Shown: positions 16,211 to 25,475, numbered from the stretch's first letter. The stretch is DNA of 64,000 nt from JAFGKK01 sp964521085 (GCA_964521085.1 CAZFPL010000012.1:10750-74749), one strand, 5' to 3'. Numbers and translations: made by a program. The notes: generated by a model from the sequence alone, not told the origin.

Positions 16211-17557
16211 CTACACCGACGTCGCCAAATCCCAGAACGCGTCGACGCTGCTCGACCCCTGCAATTCTATGTTTTTATCGCGTGCTTTGCGGATTTGGTT
16301 GCCCTCCAGCATCCGCGAGAAAATCCCCGAGGTCAGCATCCACCAGATGAAGTCCGCCGCCCTTTGCGGATCCTTGGGAAGCCGGATGGATCGCCAAGTG
16401 CGGGCGACTTCGATCAGCCTTGACCGCAGGCCGGGATCCATGCTGACGCCGTCCCCCGTCATTTCCTGAAGCTGCGCATTCGACGCCCGGGAGGGGATCA
16501 GCGCATGGCGGCCGAGGAAATCCAAATTGTCGAATTCCTGCCTGCCCACCGGCTGCGAAAACAGAAGGATCACTCCCCCCCGCGATTGCGTCCCCAGGAT
16601 CGCCTTGAACGCTTGCTCGCTTGGTTTGGTCACTTCGAGTGATAGGACCTGGGTGTCCAGGAGACCGTCGTACAAATCCACTACTTCCCTGTCCTTCTTC
16701 CCGACATTCAGGTCGATCCAGGGCTTATCCGCCATTTGGGAAAGGAAACTCCGGGTGAACGGGGCGTCTTTGGAAGTGATGTGAAAATGGAACCGGTTGG
16801 ATTTTGCCCGCAAGGCGGCGATCAATTGGGAGGCAAATTCGGTGCCGACGGCCGCTCCGGAGACGGGAATCGACATGTGGATCGTTTCCTTGCTTTTGGT
16901 ATTCAGCTGGTTGGCTTTCTTCCGCATCTCGGTTGCCCCCAGCCTTTTACCCCATTTGGGATTCAACGGGTAGGGCGATACTTCTATCCTCACGCGCCGG
17001 CCGAGCCGTTTTCCGTAGGCGGCATATTTTCGCTTCGTATGCTCGCTGGCGACGACCAGAAGGTCCGCCCCATCCACGAACCAAATATGCTGGAACGTGT
17101 CATCGGATACAAACACAACGAGGACGATCCGAACTTGTTTTTCCTTCTCCAATTTCTTTTTAATCGCCGCCAGTTTGTGCGCCAGCCCGAAATGGGTGGA
17201 CACCACGAGGATTTTCTTGGGCGGGTCGAGCCGCTCGTCGATCAGGCGCGCCATCTCCTGGTAGACCTGGCCCGTGTCCCAGCGCAGGGACGCCCGATAC
17301 AGGCCGTTTGCCAGCCCGGCGAGGGGGCCGGACTGCAGCCATTCGAAAATGGCTCTCCCGATCGGATGAATACTGGTAATCCGATGCAGGGTTTGGATCG
17401 ATTTGTCGAGGCTGCCCAGCACGACCGGGCTGACCGTTTTCGGGAGTCCGTCGTAGAGGGCGTCGGTAATCCTCAGATGGCCGAGCCCGGCCGGGGCGTA
17501 CGTGAGGATTAATTGATTCTGTCGGTCCGTCAATTGAGCCAGCGTCGCTTTTTTCAT
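16211..17557 (-). CDS. GT-B fold protein, MurG/diacylglycerol-glycosyltransferase-like
   Basis: A 448-residue protein. The N-terminal part LILTYAPAGLGHLRITDALYDGL is the typical beta1-glycine loop-helix of GT28/MGDG-synthase-type proteins (family GxGHxxxAxAL). Then STHFGLAHKLAAIKKK and VRIVLVVFVSDDTFQHIWF correspond to the strand/helix elements leading to the acceptor site, and DLLVVASEHTKRKYAAYGKR to the end of the N-terminal Rossmann domain. The C-terminal donor domain is divergent: MSIPVSGAAVGTEF could be its glycine loop, but the usual GGS and E motifs are not obvious. Function as a lipid or sugar transferase is therefore inferred. It is a single gene, convergent with the lipoprotein gene before it. 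Confidence 0.6.
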   Translation of the reverse strand: MKKATLAQLTDRQNQLILTYAPAGLGHLRITDALYDGLPKTVSPVVLGSLDKSIQTLHRITSIHPIGRAIFEWLQSGPLAGLANGLYRASLRWDTGQVYQEMARLIDERLDPPKKILVVSTHFGLAHKLAAIKKKLEKEKQVRIVLVVFVSDDTFQHIWFVDGADLLVVASEHTKRKYAAYGKRLGRRVRIEVSPYPLNPKWGKRLGATEMRKKANQLNTKSKETIHMSIPVSGAAVGTEFASQLIAALRAKSNRFHFHITSKDAPFTRSFLSQMADKPWIDLNVGKKDREVVDLYDGLLDTQVLSLEVTKPSEQAFKAILGTQSRGGVILLFSQPVGRQEFDNLDFLGRHALIPSRASNAQLQEMTGDGVSMDPGLRSRLIEVARTWRSIRLPKDPQRAADFIWWMLTSGIFSRMLEGNQIRKARDKNIELQGSSSVDAFWDLATSV

Positions 17558-17825
17558 GCGTCAGAACCTCTTTGTACGGTTGTCGGCTGCCGCAAATCCG
17601 GTCTGCCCGTAGGAACTGCAGCCGGCGAATAGATGACTCCCGCCCCGGATCAGGATACGGAGCAGGACCGCTTAAAGGGATTGTATATTGGAATGGAATT
17701 TTGGGATACCTAAAGCGGATGTAAAAAAAGGAAGCTGCCCGTGGCCTCGAATCCCCTGAGGTTCCAGAAAACCACCCCTCGAAGATCTCAAAATAAACCG
17801 CATGATCCGGCGGATGGACCGCCTG

Positions 17826-18266
17826 CTAACGGGTGAGATGTTTTTCGAGGAATAAGGCTTCTTCCGTCAGGCCGTGCTCGCGATAGAACCGGATCGCCCC
17901 GGCATTGTCCGGCATTGTCGAGACGGACACTTCGGCGCATCCCAGCGCACGGGTTCGGGCAAGCAGCTCTTGGATAAGCGCGCCGCCGACGCCCCGGCTG
18001 CGCGCATCCTTGCGGACGGCGAGCAGCTCAATCAGGCACGCCGTGGCGGCGTGAAACAGGCTCGGCCGGAGGGTGTAACTGAGTAATCCGGCGGCCTGAC
18101 CTACCGTTTCCGCGATGAGAATTCCGCTTCCCGGGGAGGCGAGGTATTGCGCGACATAAGCTTCCGTGACCGGAGTTTCCTCGTTCTCCTCCTCCGCCAT
18201 TTCGCGGACAAGTTGGACAACAGAAAGTGCATCAGCCGGGTGTGCTTCGCGGATTGTGACATCCAT
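17826..18266 (-). CDS. GNAT family N-acetyltransferase
   Basis: A 146-residue protein starting MDVTIREAHPADALSVVQLV at 18266, behind AAGGGAGTATTGCCG. It has the GNAT core: IELLAVRKDARSRGVGGALIQELLARTRALGC, containing the acetyl-CoA loop R-S-R-G-V-G, and the C-terminal NAGAIRFYREHGL, with the usual FYxxxGF-type helix. The acceptor is not predictable. In-frame starts up to 18338 exist but lack the family N-terminus. It is a monocistronic gene; the 268 bases downstream, before the glycosyltransferase gene start, hold no visible feature. Confidence 0.92.
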   Translation of the reverse strand: MDVTIREAHPADALSVVQLVREMAEEENEETPVTEAYVAQYLASPGSGILIAETVGQAAGLLSYTLRPSLFHAATACLIELLAVRKDARSRGVGGALIQELLARTRALGCAEVSVSTMPDNAGAIRFYREHGLTEEALFLEKHLTR

Positions 18267-18377
18267 CGGCAATACTCCCTTGGGCAATTCGCTGCGACGT
18301 TCCATCGGAACACGAGAAGTTGATTTTAACCCAACCACGACCCCGCCAAGCCGGCGCGGGTCTACTCTAAAAAGGAA

Positions 18378-18534
18378 TGATGGTGGTTTCGATGATCCCC
18401 ATGGCCAAAGGAATCCGGTATCGCCTGGTGGGGAAAAGGGGGATGCCTGTCCGCAGGTCGTCTCCGTGCAGCCCGGATTGGAGGATGGATACGAGTGGCT
18501 GATGCAGCGCGCGGGGGAAACGGTGCTGGAATAG
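18378..18534 (+). pseudogene. Possible remnant of an ABC ATPase C-terminus
   Basis: One frame ends VVSVQPGLEDGYEWLMQRAG, then ETVLE and a stop at 18534. This resembles the last 25-30 residues of ABC-2 ATP-binding proteins (xxPGLEDVFxxL). A different frame just upstream gives MIPMAKGIRYRLVGKRG. Neither has an ATPase core. It is either a decayed gene end or chance. The surrounding 18339-18693 region carries no other supported gene. Confidence 0.25.
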
Positions 18535-18693
18535 AGCTCCTAGGAAAACAACTTTGGAGAAAACAGTTTTTTCACCGCAAAGCCGCTGAGGCCGCCAAGA
18601 AATTTTATAAATCTTTGAGTCTTTTACGACCCCCGGCCCGCTCACCAGGGGCGGGCTTTACGGCGAGATTATTATTTCAAAGCGGTGACAGGC

Positions 18694-20034
18694 CTACCCG
18701 AAAATCCCGCTCTGGCGCGGCGTGGTGTCCGCAGGCGGAGTGTACGGCGGTTCGGGTGGAGCGGCGGGCGGCATCGCCGCCGGAGCGGGGCGCTTACCGC
18801 GGCCGACGAAGAAGGAAATGACGACCAGGGCCAGGCCGAGGAATCCCAGGACGATTCCTTCGCCGCCCGTGATCAATGCGTAGCGATGCGCGATATAGAC
18901 AAGCACACCGGCGCCGGTGTCGAAAACGCCGGGTGAAACGGCCGCCGGAAGATTCTCCCGCCCGAGCGAGATTAACACATCCAGCCCGATCCAGATCGCG
19001 ATCGCGGTCAGCACCACGCAGGCTCCGGCCGCCAGGATCGGAATTCCCCACCAGCGCAGAAAACCCCGCCACGAGCGGACCACCAGCAGCGTCACCAGGA
19101 TGAGAATTCCGATGCACAGGATCGGGCTCAGGCGCACGATCCAGCGGCCGATTTGCAGGATCTGCCGCGGCCCAACGGGAAGCCCGATTTGATCCAGGTT
19201 CAATGCGCCGGAACTGCGCAGCGGTTCGAGAATGTCCAATTGGTCGGGCACCGCTTTCGCGGCTTCGGTCAGGGCGGCCGTGATCTCCGGTTCGAGCGCC
19301 GCGATGAGCTCCTCGGGCGGCCGGCATTCCAGCAGGCTGGAGGGGTTGGTGGGATCCGGAACGTATCCTTCTTTGCATTCGGGCAGGGATTGGACGATCT
19401 GCATCATGGCGTCCGTTCCGGCCGGGCCGGTCAGGCGTTTTTTGAAATCGCGCATATCAATGGTGATGCTCAGCGGCGCGCCGGGCGTTTCCAGGATTTT
19501 AAACGCCTGGTGCAGCACGCTTTCCACCTGGCCTTGCAACCAATCGGCGGGAAGCAGCGTCCGCAGGATGAATCCCCACTGGTCGATCGTTAACACCTTG
19601 AAGAATTCCGGTGCGCCCCCCGCGCCGCTCTCCGATGGGCCCACGCCGCATTCCGCCATCGCGGCGATCTCCTGGGCGGTGGGGGTGCGCAGACCGCCGA
19701 GAATATCCCGGAAAGCCTGCTCGCCGAGTGCGTCCATCGAACAACTCTGCGCCTCCGGGCCGGCATATTGGAGCGGGTTTCCGCCGCCCTCCCAGGTCAC
19801 TCCTTCTCCGGCGGGATGCATGCTGCCGTAGATTTGTTCGGCGGCCAGGGAGGGGAGCCGCTCGTAGATGCGTTCGTTTTTCAGCGCATTGGTATATACC
19901 GCGGGGGAAAGCAGCATGGAATCGGCGTTGACCAGCAGCAGCACGATGACGATCGTCACCAGGAAAGCCATGCAAAGCAGGACAGCCGCCAGCCGGATCA
20001 GGAAGTTGAACAACGCGCCGATAAATTCCAGCAT
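18694..20034 (-). CDS. Conserved hypothetical membrane protein
   Basis: A 446-residue protein from the ATG at 20034 (GGAGG just upstream). It has one N-terminal membrane helix (about 5-35), a roughly 240-residue extracytoplasmic domain with paired cysteines (SCSM, MAECGVGP, PECKEGY, LLECRPPEE), then three or four helices (about 285-405) and a Pro-rich cytoplasmic tail. Proteins of this layout, with NADSMLLSPAVYTNALKN after the first helix, occur in Anaerolineae with no known function. It is not obviously in an operon; 141 bases separate it from the upstream gene. Confidence 0.72.
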   Translation of the reverse strand: MLEFIGALFNFLIRLAAVLLCMAFLVTIVIVLLLVNADSMLLSPAVYTNALKNERIYERLPSLAAEQIYGSMHPAGEGVTWEGGGNPLQYAGPEAQSCSMDALGEQAFRDILGGLRTPTAQEIAAMAECGVGPSESGAGGAPEFFKVLTIDQWGFILRTLLPADWLQGQVESVLHQAFKILETPGAPLSITIDMRDFKKRLTGPAGTDAMMQIVQSLPECKEGYVPDPTNPSSLLECRPPEELIAALEPEITAALTEAAKAVPDQLDILEPLRSSGALNLDQIGLPVGPRQILQIGRWIVRLSPILCIGILILVTLLVVRSWRGFLRWWGIPILAAGACVVLTAIAIWIGLDVLISLGRENLPAAVSPGVFDTGAGVLVYIAHRYALITGGEGIVLGFLGLALVVISFFVGRGKRPAPAAMPPAAPPEPPYTPPADTTPRQSGIFG

Positions 20035-20175
20035 AAACCCTCCACGGTCCCATTTTGGCAACAGGATCCAGCGCTATTTTCCATCAATTTACCGGAGATG
20101 TCCAGCAGGGAAGGGGGGATGACCACGGATTCCCCGGATTGCCGCTCCGGCATTCCCGTTGGCCGCCGGCCGGTG

Positions 20176-21249
20176 TCAGCCGCGCCAGCGGTGGTAGAAA
20201 TAATTTAACAGCGGCACGTATTCGCCGGTGGCTTTCTGGTTGCCGGCGGGCGTGGGATGGCTGTCGCCGTTTTCGGCGTAGGCGGAGGTGTTGCCGCCCT
20301 GATCGACTGTGTACTCCACCTGTCCGCCGCGAATTCGGTGATGGTTGCCGCCGTCGGAATCCAGATCGTGGATGTTCGGATCGCCGCCGTTGGAGGTCAG
20401 CACGTTATAGAAATCGAACACGGCAACGTTGGTATGGGGATATGACGCCAGCCACTCTTCCACCAGCCAGCGGTTGAAGGCCCGCGCATTGGCCGCCTGC
20501 TCGGGTGAGGTGTCCAGGAGCGGGGGCGCCGTGATGACGATAAATAATTTATCCGTATGCGCGGCGAAATAATCCAGGAGGTCCGCGTAGATCCGCTTGG
20601 CGTTGCCGACGGTGTGATTTTCGGACCCGCTGTCCATTCCCTGCAAGGGGTTCTCGCCGGCGGCGGGCGGGTCGTCGGGATTGCCCTCCAGGGCGGAGTT
20701 GGGGAAGCAGGATTTGAACATCACGATCTCGTTCTTCCCGCCGGGATCATCGGCAAGGCGCGCGTAGTCGGCGTGCTGTTCGCTTTCGGCGTAAACGGCC
20801 TGCAGGATCTCGTCGCTCGAGGGGCCGAGGAACCAGTTCCACCAGTGGCCGATGTCGGTGTAGTCCCCGATCGGGCCGCCGATCGAAGAATCCTCCGGCC
20901 CCCAGCCGTAGTTGGTGTCGCTGACGAAATAATTATTCTCCATCAGCGCCTGCCCCAATCCGCCGCTCCAATCCGCCAGCCAGTTCTCGCCGCTGGAGTG
21001 GTGGATGAAGATCAATTTCACCGTTTGATCGGGAGGGGAGACATCAATCTCGGACGATCCTTCTGCGGGTTCCTGCGATTCGCCCTGTTCCGGTTGCGGA
21101 GTATCCTCCGCGGGTATTCCCTCCCCGGGAGTGACGGCTGCCCCTTCCTCGGGCGTGACGGCCGAAGTGTCCTCCGGTCCGGAAGGCGTTCCAAAATTGC
21201 AGGCCAGAAGCAGGATCAGGAAGATCGGGATCAATCGATGCCAGTGCAT
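20176..21249 (-). CDS. Secreted lipoprotein, SGNH-hydrolase-like
   Basis: A 357-residue protein from the ATG at 21249 (GGAGGTTTCTC upstream), with a lipoprotein signal (FLILLLAC) and an acidic Pro/Glu/Ser linker to about residue 80. The catalytic-looking domain starts VKLIFIHHSSGENWLADWSG and contains IVMFKSCFPNS, FIVITAPPLLD and GDSHPTPAGNQKA. This order (early Ser/His strand, central NS, VI-TAP, late D-S-H-P) resembles SGNH/GDSL hydrolases, although the canonical GDS block is replaced by HHSSGENW. An esterase or carbohydrate deacetylase role is possible; I would not name a substrate. Confidence 0.55.
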   Translation of the reverse strand: MHWHRLIPIFLILLLACNFGTPSGPEDTSAVTPEEGAAVTPGEGIPAEDTPQPEQGESQEPAEGSSEIDVSPPDQTVKLIFIHHSSGENWLADWSGGLGQALMENNYFVSDTNYGWGPEDSSIGGPIGDYTDIGHWWNWFLGPSSDEILQAVYAESEQHADYARLADDPGGKNEIVMFKSCFPNSALEGNPDDPPAAGENPLQGMDSGSENHTVGNAKRIYADLLDYFAAHTDKLFIVITAPPLLDTSPEQAANARAFNRWLVEEWLASYPHTNVAVFDFYNVLTSNGGDPNIHDLDSDGGNHHRIRGGQVEYTVDQGGNTSAYAENGDSHPTPAGNQKATGEYVPLLNYFYHRWRG

Positions 21250-21351
21250 GAGAAACCTCCAAGTTTTCGCGAGATTGCCGCGGGAAACACGGCATAAGAG
21301 TGCTGTGGACATCGGAACGTCGTATCGATACGCGGAAAATGCTTCAGGATT

Positions 21352-21909
21352 TTATACCAACACTATCGCCGCGGCAATAATGCAGACGACTCCGACCGCC
21401 CACGCCAGTATCCACCCCCATCCTCCCGGATCGGCCGGTCCGGAGCCGATGCCCTCGGGCTGGATTCGCATAAGGATTTCCGTTTTGAGGACGCCCGCCA
21501 ATTGTTCGTCGGAGCAGGTTTGCGGATTGACGCCTCCGAGAAAACCTGCGAACCCGGCATTCCGCATGATTTTACGGCCCAACCGTAAACAGTCGGACGC
21601 ATCGGACACCGCCTCGGCCTTGCCGAAGATCGCCCCTCCGGGAAGGATCGCTTCCACATGCGGATCCGCCTGCAGGTTGCGATACCAGTGTGTGGACTTT
21701 CCGAAACCGGCCAGGCAGTAGACGCATCCGCCGTCGAGTGCGTAGTTGACCGGCACATAGCGGACCTTTCCGGTTCGATGCCCGATCGTTCGAAGCACCA
21801 TGATGTATCCGGAAAGCGGATTCACAATAAGAGATCCCAGCCCCAGCCGGAATACGGGAACCATGAAGAAGCGGTTGATCACCCGAAACACAGCGCGCAT
21901 TGCAGACAT
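21352..21909 (-). CDS. Deazaflavin-dependent nitroreductase family protein (DUF385/Ddn-like)
   Basis: A 185-residue protein. The start at 21909 is chosen because GGAGGATGCA directly precedes it; the frame could also open at 21921, which would put the Shine-Dalgarno inside the gene. The split beta-barrel signature GHRTGKVRYVPVNY, CLAGFGKSTHWYRNLQADPHVEA is that of F420-dependent Ddn/FDOR-B proteins (family GRRSGxxRxTPL, G..PxWxxNLxANP). Unusually it ends in a C-terminal membrane helix (about 165-185). It is likely to bind F420 or a flavin; cells of this group are plausible F420 users, but no F420 biosynthesis gene is in the window. Confidence 0.82.
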   Translation of the reverse strand: MSAMRAVFRVINRFFMVPVFRLGLGSLIVNPLSGYIMVLRTIGHRTGKVRYVPVNYALDGGCVYCLAGFGKSTHWYRNLQADPHVEAILPGGAIFGKAEAVSDASDCLRLGRKIMRNAGFAGFLGGVNPQTCSDEQLAGVLKTEILMRIQPEGIGSGPADPGGWGWILAWAVGVVCIIAAAIVLV

Positions 21910-21985
21910 TGCATCCTCCATGCTTGGTCGTTCTCGGGATGGTCAAAGACAGGATCGTCGTGCCGGTGCCGGCGGGGAGATCCTT

Positions 21986-22939
21986 TTACGGCTCCCCGTC
22001 AGGCGGAAAGGATCTCCACACCGCATCCAACGCCTGAAGGGTGAGCAGGTTCCTGACCGTCATCCCGTGTTTCAGATACTGCGGTTCGAAAACCGCCGGT
22101 TCAACCCAGGAGAGATGAATTCCATCCGGTCCAAGACCCTGATTGGGAAGCGCCGACAGCGCTGTAGATAAATCGATCATGGGAATTTCCCAGCGGAATG
22201 CCAAATCGCGGATTACTGCATTATATGGTTCAACATCCTTTCCGAGCATGGCGGGGAGGGTGGTGAGGATCGGGATGATGCCGCGGTTCAATGAAAAAAA
22301 TACAATCTTGCGCATGGTTTCTTGAAAGTTCCCCGTTGATGCCATGGCATCATTCGTCCCCAGCATGATCACGGCGATCGCCGGCCGGACGATACGGTAT
22401 TCGCACGCCAGGGGGGATTCTCCGGCTGCACAGGGAGACCGGGCTTTCGCCGGATCCAGCACATGCTCCGCGCGCCAGCTGGTCCTGGCCGCCATCGATT
22501 CGTTGACGAACGAATTGCCTTCCCGGGCATTTTCCCGCGAAAAGAAAAGGATTACCTCCTGGAGATAGCCGTATTCTCCGAGGGAGTAGTCTCCGGTTCC
22601 GAAGGGAACCAGGAAGAAAACATTGGCGGTTATGCTGTCGCCCACCTTGGAAAAAATTCCGCTGCGCATTCCTCCCGTTTCCCCCGTCCGAAAGATCTCT
22701 CGCAGCCGGTCGATACCGGGCAGGGTGATATTCGGATATTCCGGCAAGGGAGCCGTGGGGGAGGGAGTAGGCGAAATGGTGATTGCGGCGGTCGGCGTCT
22801 CGGTCGGCTCGGGCGTGCGGCTCGGAAGGGTTGCGGGTGTGACGCTCGGGCTGGAGGGCGGCGGGGTGACCGGAGCGCAGGCTGTGGATAGGATCCCCAA
22901 AAAAAGAAAAGCCGTCGATATTGCTTTCAGCCTGATCAT
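21986..22939 (-). CDS. SGNH/GDSL-type lipoprotein hydrolase
   Basis: A 317-residue lipoprotein (ATG at 22939 with GAGGAAAAGTGAGG upstream; lipobox at Cys21), then a Pro/Thr-rich spacer to about residue 70. The catalytic domain shows block I GDS (100-102, in SKVGDSITANVFF), block III VIMLGTNDAM and block V DGIHLS, so Ser102, the Asn of GTND and the Asp/His of DGIH are all present. Such proteins are extracellular esterases or acetyl-xylan/peptidoglycan deacetylases. It is followed, 76 bases on, by the nitroreductase-like gene on the same strand. Confidence 0.84.
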   Translation of the reverse strand: MIRLKAISTAFLFLGILSTACAPVTPPPSSPSVTPATLPSRTPEPTETPTAAITISPTPSPTAPLPEYPNITLPGIDRLREIFRTGETGGMRSGIFSKVGDSITANVFFLVPFGTGDYSLGEYGYLQEVILFFSRENAREGNSFVNESMAARTSWRAEHVLDPAKARSPCAAGESPLACEYRIVRPAIAVIMLGTNDAMASTGNFQETMRKIVFFSLNRGIIPILTTLPAMLGKDVEPYNAVIRDLAFRWEIPMIDLSTALSALPNQGLGPDGIHLSWVEPAVFEPQYLKHGMTVRNLLTLQALDAVWRSFPPDGEP

Positions 22940-23098
22940 CCTCACTTTTCCTCTGTCACGATCAAGGATCGTTCCTGGATTATGCGGCAGATGCCGTGAA
23001 TCCACAAGAATCTCCGGGATGGGATTCCTCCAAATAATGGTAAAAATGAGGAATTCATGGGAGTGGGAAATTCCATCGCTCCTAGCGGGAGGTTGTCC

Positions 23099-23518
23099 AT
23101 GAGCGTGCAAACCTATCCGATTCGGTTGTCCACGAACGGCAATACGGAGGTGCGCGAAATCTCCGGTGCGGTGCAGGAGGTCGTTACCCGCAGCGGGCTT
23201 GCCGCGGGAACGGCGACGGTCTTCTGCCCATCCTCGACCAGCGGGTTGACGACGATCGAATTCGAATCCGGTTGTGTCGCCGATTTAAAGCGGATGTTTG
23301 AGGAACTCCTTCCTTCTTCGCGCGAGTACGCCCACAACGCCACGTGGGATGACGGCAACGGGCATTCCCACCTGCGCGCCTCGCTCCTCGGTCCTTCGCT
23401 GACCGTTCCGTTTACCGGCGGCCGGTTGACTCTCGGAACATGGCAGCAGATCGTTTATGTGGATTTCGACATTCGTCCGCGGAATCGGGAGTTGATCGTC
23501 CAGGTCATGGGAGAGTGA
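23099..23518 (+). CDS. yjbQ: YjbQ/UPF0047 family protein
   Basis: A 139-residue protein from the ATG at 23099 (GGGAGGTTGTCC upstream). The signature of the family is complete: TVFCPSSTSGLTTIEFESG, WDDGNGHSHLRASLLGPS and VDFDIRPRNRELIVQVMGE. Members have been described as having weak thiamine-phosphate synthase activity, and a histidine/acid cluster sits in the trimeric active site. The physiological role is unclear. It has its own terminator (23547-23578), shared with the convergent lipoprotein gene. Confidence 0.95.
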   Translation: MSVQTYPIRLSTNGNTEVREISGAVQEVVTRSGLAAGTATVFCPSSTSGLTTIEFESGCVADLKRMFEELLPSSREYAHNATWDDGNGHSHLRASLLGPSLTVPFTGGRLTLGTWQQIVYVDFDIRPRNRELIVQVMGE

Positions 23519-23546
23519 CTCTTCCTCCCGGTTGGATGCGCGGAAG

Positions 23547-23578
23547 AAAAACGCCCGGTCGATTGACCGGGCGTTTTT
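23547..23578. terminator. Bidirectional terminator between yjbQ and the convergent lipoprotein gene
   Basis: Stem AAAAACGCCCGGTC (23547-23560) / GACCGGGCGTTTTT (23565-23578), loop GATT. A/T tracts lie on both sides. Confidence 0.95.
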
Positions 23579-23598
23579 TAATCTCCGCGAAAGGCAGG

Positions 23599-24141
23599 TT
23601 ACGGCAACGGCGTCAATAAGAAATAATAATCTCCCGCCCAGCAACCGATATCCGCGCCGGTAAAATCCATTTGTCCGGGTCCGAGGGTGATCTCTTCGAC
23701 GGAGTTATTGCACGTCAATTGCTCGCTGGACGTTTTTACCGTCGAGATGCCGGTCGTTGTGTACGCCCCGGTCACGCCGTCCGGATACACCCAGCCGAGG
23801 ACGATGTATTTCCCGACCGGCAGGCCGGGGATGGTATAGGTCGTTTGTCCATCAGGGATGTCGATCCACGTTACCTGCCCGGTGTTGATCTCGCGTGCGC
23901 CGACGCGCATGGTGCCGGTCGGCCCGCTATCGGGAGCCACGGGGAGGATGTTGCCCGAAATTGATCCGAGCGGTCCGGACGGAGTGTCGGAGGGAATAAC
24001 CAGCTCAGGGGTGGAGGTCGGCATGGTCTGTATATCGGTGGGAATCTCCGCCGTCGTCGGGGGGACGGGGGTCTGTTCCGGTGCGCAGGATGAAAACGCC
24101 AAAGCGAAGAAAACAAGAACAGGAAGGGAAAAAAACCTCAT
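23599..24141 (-). CDS. Small lipoprotein with a carboxypeptidase-regulatory-like beta domain
   Basis: A 180-residue lipoprotein (signal MRFFSLPVLVFFALAFSSC), then a Pro/Thr-rich linker. The mature domain at about 55-180 begins GSISGNILPVAP and includes TTYTIPGLPVGKYIVLGWVYPDG. These are the marks of a prealbumin-like/carboxypeptidase-regulatory fold (SGxVxxxxG, then YxIxGLPxGxYxV). Two cysteines near the end (TCNNS, IGCWAG) may pair. It is probably a surface-binding or structural protein. Confidence 0.72.
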   Translation of the reverse strand: MRFFSLPVLVFFALAFSSCAPEQTPVPPTTAEIPTDIQTMPTSTPELVIPSDTPSGPLGSISGNILPVAPDSGPTGTMRVGAREINTGQVTWIDIPDGQTTYTIPGLPVGKYIVLGWVYPDGVTGAYTTTGISTVKTSSEQLTCNNSVEEITLGPGQMDFTGADIGCWAGDYYFLLTPLP

Positions 24142-24369
24142 GATGATCTCCTTCGGATTTATTTTGAAAAATCAACACGATTGCCGGTGAACGCCCGCGC
24201 TGATCGGCGCATATTTTATCATCCTCCGGCCCGGCACCCGCAAAAGCCGCCGGTCCTGTCCCGGAAAATCCGGAGACCGGGGAAAACCTGCAAGGGATCA
24301 GGCGCATTCGGCGGAATCGCATGCCGGATCGGACAGGGCGGATCGGTTTGTTCTCTTCCCGCGCCTGAG

Positions 24370-25431
24370 TTATGGAAGGTAAATTGGATTGGAAAAAATC
24401 CATCCGCGCATCCGCCCGCGGAAGAGGCGGCGGGCTTCCAACCGGTACGCGCCCGGCCCGGATGGAGAGAACACTGCTTGGGAACCCGATCCCCGGCTTG
24501 CGCTCCCCTCGCCGGCGCGGATGATTTGCCATTCGGCGGAATATGGCAAATCCGCCTTCAGGGTAATGCCGGGCGAGAAGGGGATTTCTTCCCCTTGGCC
24601 GGCATTGCCCGCCTTTCCCTGCGCCTGAAATCGGAATCCTTTCGACTGCTTCGGCAGGTCATACGCCACCCAACCGCGTCCATTTTTCATGGCTTCCACG
24701 ATAAGCCGGCCGTCCGTTTCCGCATCCCCGGATATTCTTTCCACCAGTACGTGCATGACCACGGCGCGGAAAAGGTATTCGTAGGGAAAGACGACCTTGC
24801 GCAGCGGCCCCATCGAATAGGCGTGGCCGTGCGCGTCGGGCCCGCCGATGGCCGCCACCCGCCGGCCCAGCGCCAGAAGCCGGTCCCAGAGCTTCAGGGT
24901 TTCCACGTCCGGTCCGAGGATTCCCGTCGAAGGGAAAAGCGCATAGAAAAGCATCTCCAACCGGTTGCGGAAAAGCGATTTGAACTCGCTCATGTAATTC
25001 CAAATTTCCAATCCGGAGAATCCCTGCACATCCCACGCCACCCACCCCAATGCTTCCTCGCGGACCAGGGGTGCCTCGGGATCGTAGGGATGGGCCAGGA
25101 ACGCCGCGCCGCCTGATTTATTGACGGCATCGATCAGCGCCTGGGGATCGGGCGCAAGGCGGCTGAGGTCAGTGTGAATTCCGAATGCGAGAAGATGATT
25201 CTTCTGGGGGATCCGGTCCTGATGGTGAATCTCCTCGCCGGCCAGCATCAGCACCCGGCGGCCGCCGGGAAACGCGACCCAGCGGTCCACGCCGTTGACG
25301 TACACATTGTGATCGGTGGTGATGAGAAAATCCAATCCCGCCCGGGCGGCCGCGGCCGTCAGGGCTGCGTGATACAATTCCCCGTCGGAGTATCCCGTAT
25401 GAATATGAAGACTTCCGGTCAATTCGATCAT
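24370..25431 (-). CDS. PHP-domain metal-dependent phosphoesterase
   Basis: A 353-residue protein starting MIELTGSLHIHTGYSDG at 25431. The PHP metal sites are visible: H9 and H11 in LHIHTGYSD, ITTDHNVY, the Glu of AGEEIHHQ, HLLAFGIH, AFLAHPYDP, and GGPDAHGH near residue 235. Such proteins hydrolyse phosphomonoesters or nucleotides (histidinol-phosphatase or RNase AM relatives). The C-terminal third (about 270-353) adds a beta-rich domain with WQIIRAGEGS, common to CehA/McbA-type PHP proteins. It is divergent from the SH3 protein gene, with a 58-base promoter region between them. Confidence 0.88.
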   Translation of the reverse strand: MIELTGSLHIHTGYSDGELYHAALTAAAARAGLDFLITTDHNVYVNGVDRWVAFPGGRRVLMLAGEEIHHQDRIPQKNHLLAFGIHTDLSRLAPDPQALIDAVNKSGGAAFLAHPYDPEAPLVREEALGWVAWDVQGFSGLEIWNYMSEFKSLFRNRLEMLFYALFPSTGILGPDVETLKLWDRLLALGRRVAAIGGPDAHGHAYSMGPLRKVVFPYEYLFRAVVMHVLVERISGDAETDGRLIVEAMKNGRGWVAYDLPKQSKGFRFQAQGKAGNAGQGEEIPFSPGITLKADLPYSAEWQIIRAGEGSASRGSGSQAVFSPSGPGAYRLEARRLFRGRMRGWIFSNPIYLP

Positions 25432-25454
25432 CACGGCGCTCCGGGGGAAGGATA

Positions 25455-25475
25455 GCACAGCCTCCGGTGCTGTGC
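25455..25475. promoter_or_regulatory. Inverted repeat in the divergent PHP/SH3-protein promoter region
   Basis: GCACAGC (25455-25461) and GCTGTGC (25469-25475) lie in the 58 bases between the two divergent starts. It could be an operator for either gene; no regulator is implicated. Confidence 0.4.

Noticed and set aside
16211..17557. MurG assignment for the GT-B protein
   Set aside because: The donor-domain motifs of MurG are not visible, the sequence is too divergent, and there are no cell-wall genes nearby; kept as a general glycosyltransferase-like protein.
18367..18645. 92-codon open frame on the minus strand
   Set aside because: No ribosome binding site, no family, and it crosses sequence that in another frame resembles an ABC ATPase end. 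Not supported as a gene.
24181..25116. 311-codon open frame on the plus strand
   Set aside because: Antisense to the PHP-domain gene, whose metal-binding motifs are complete; no start signal.
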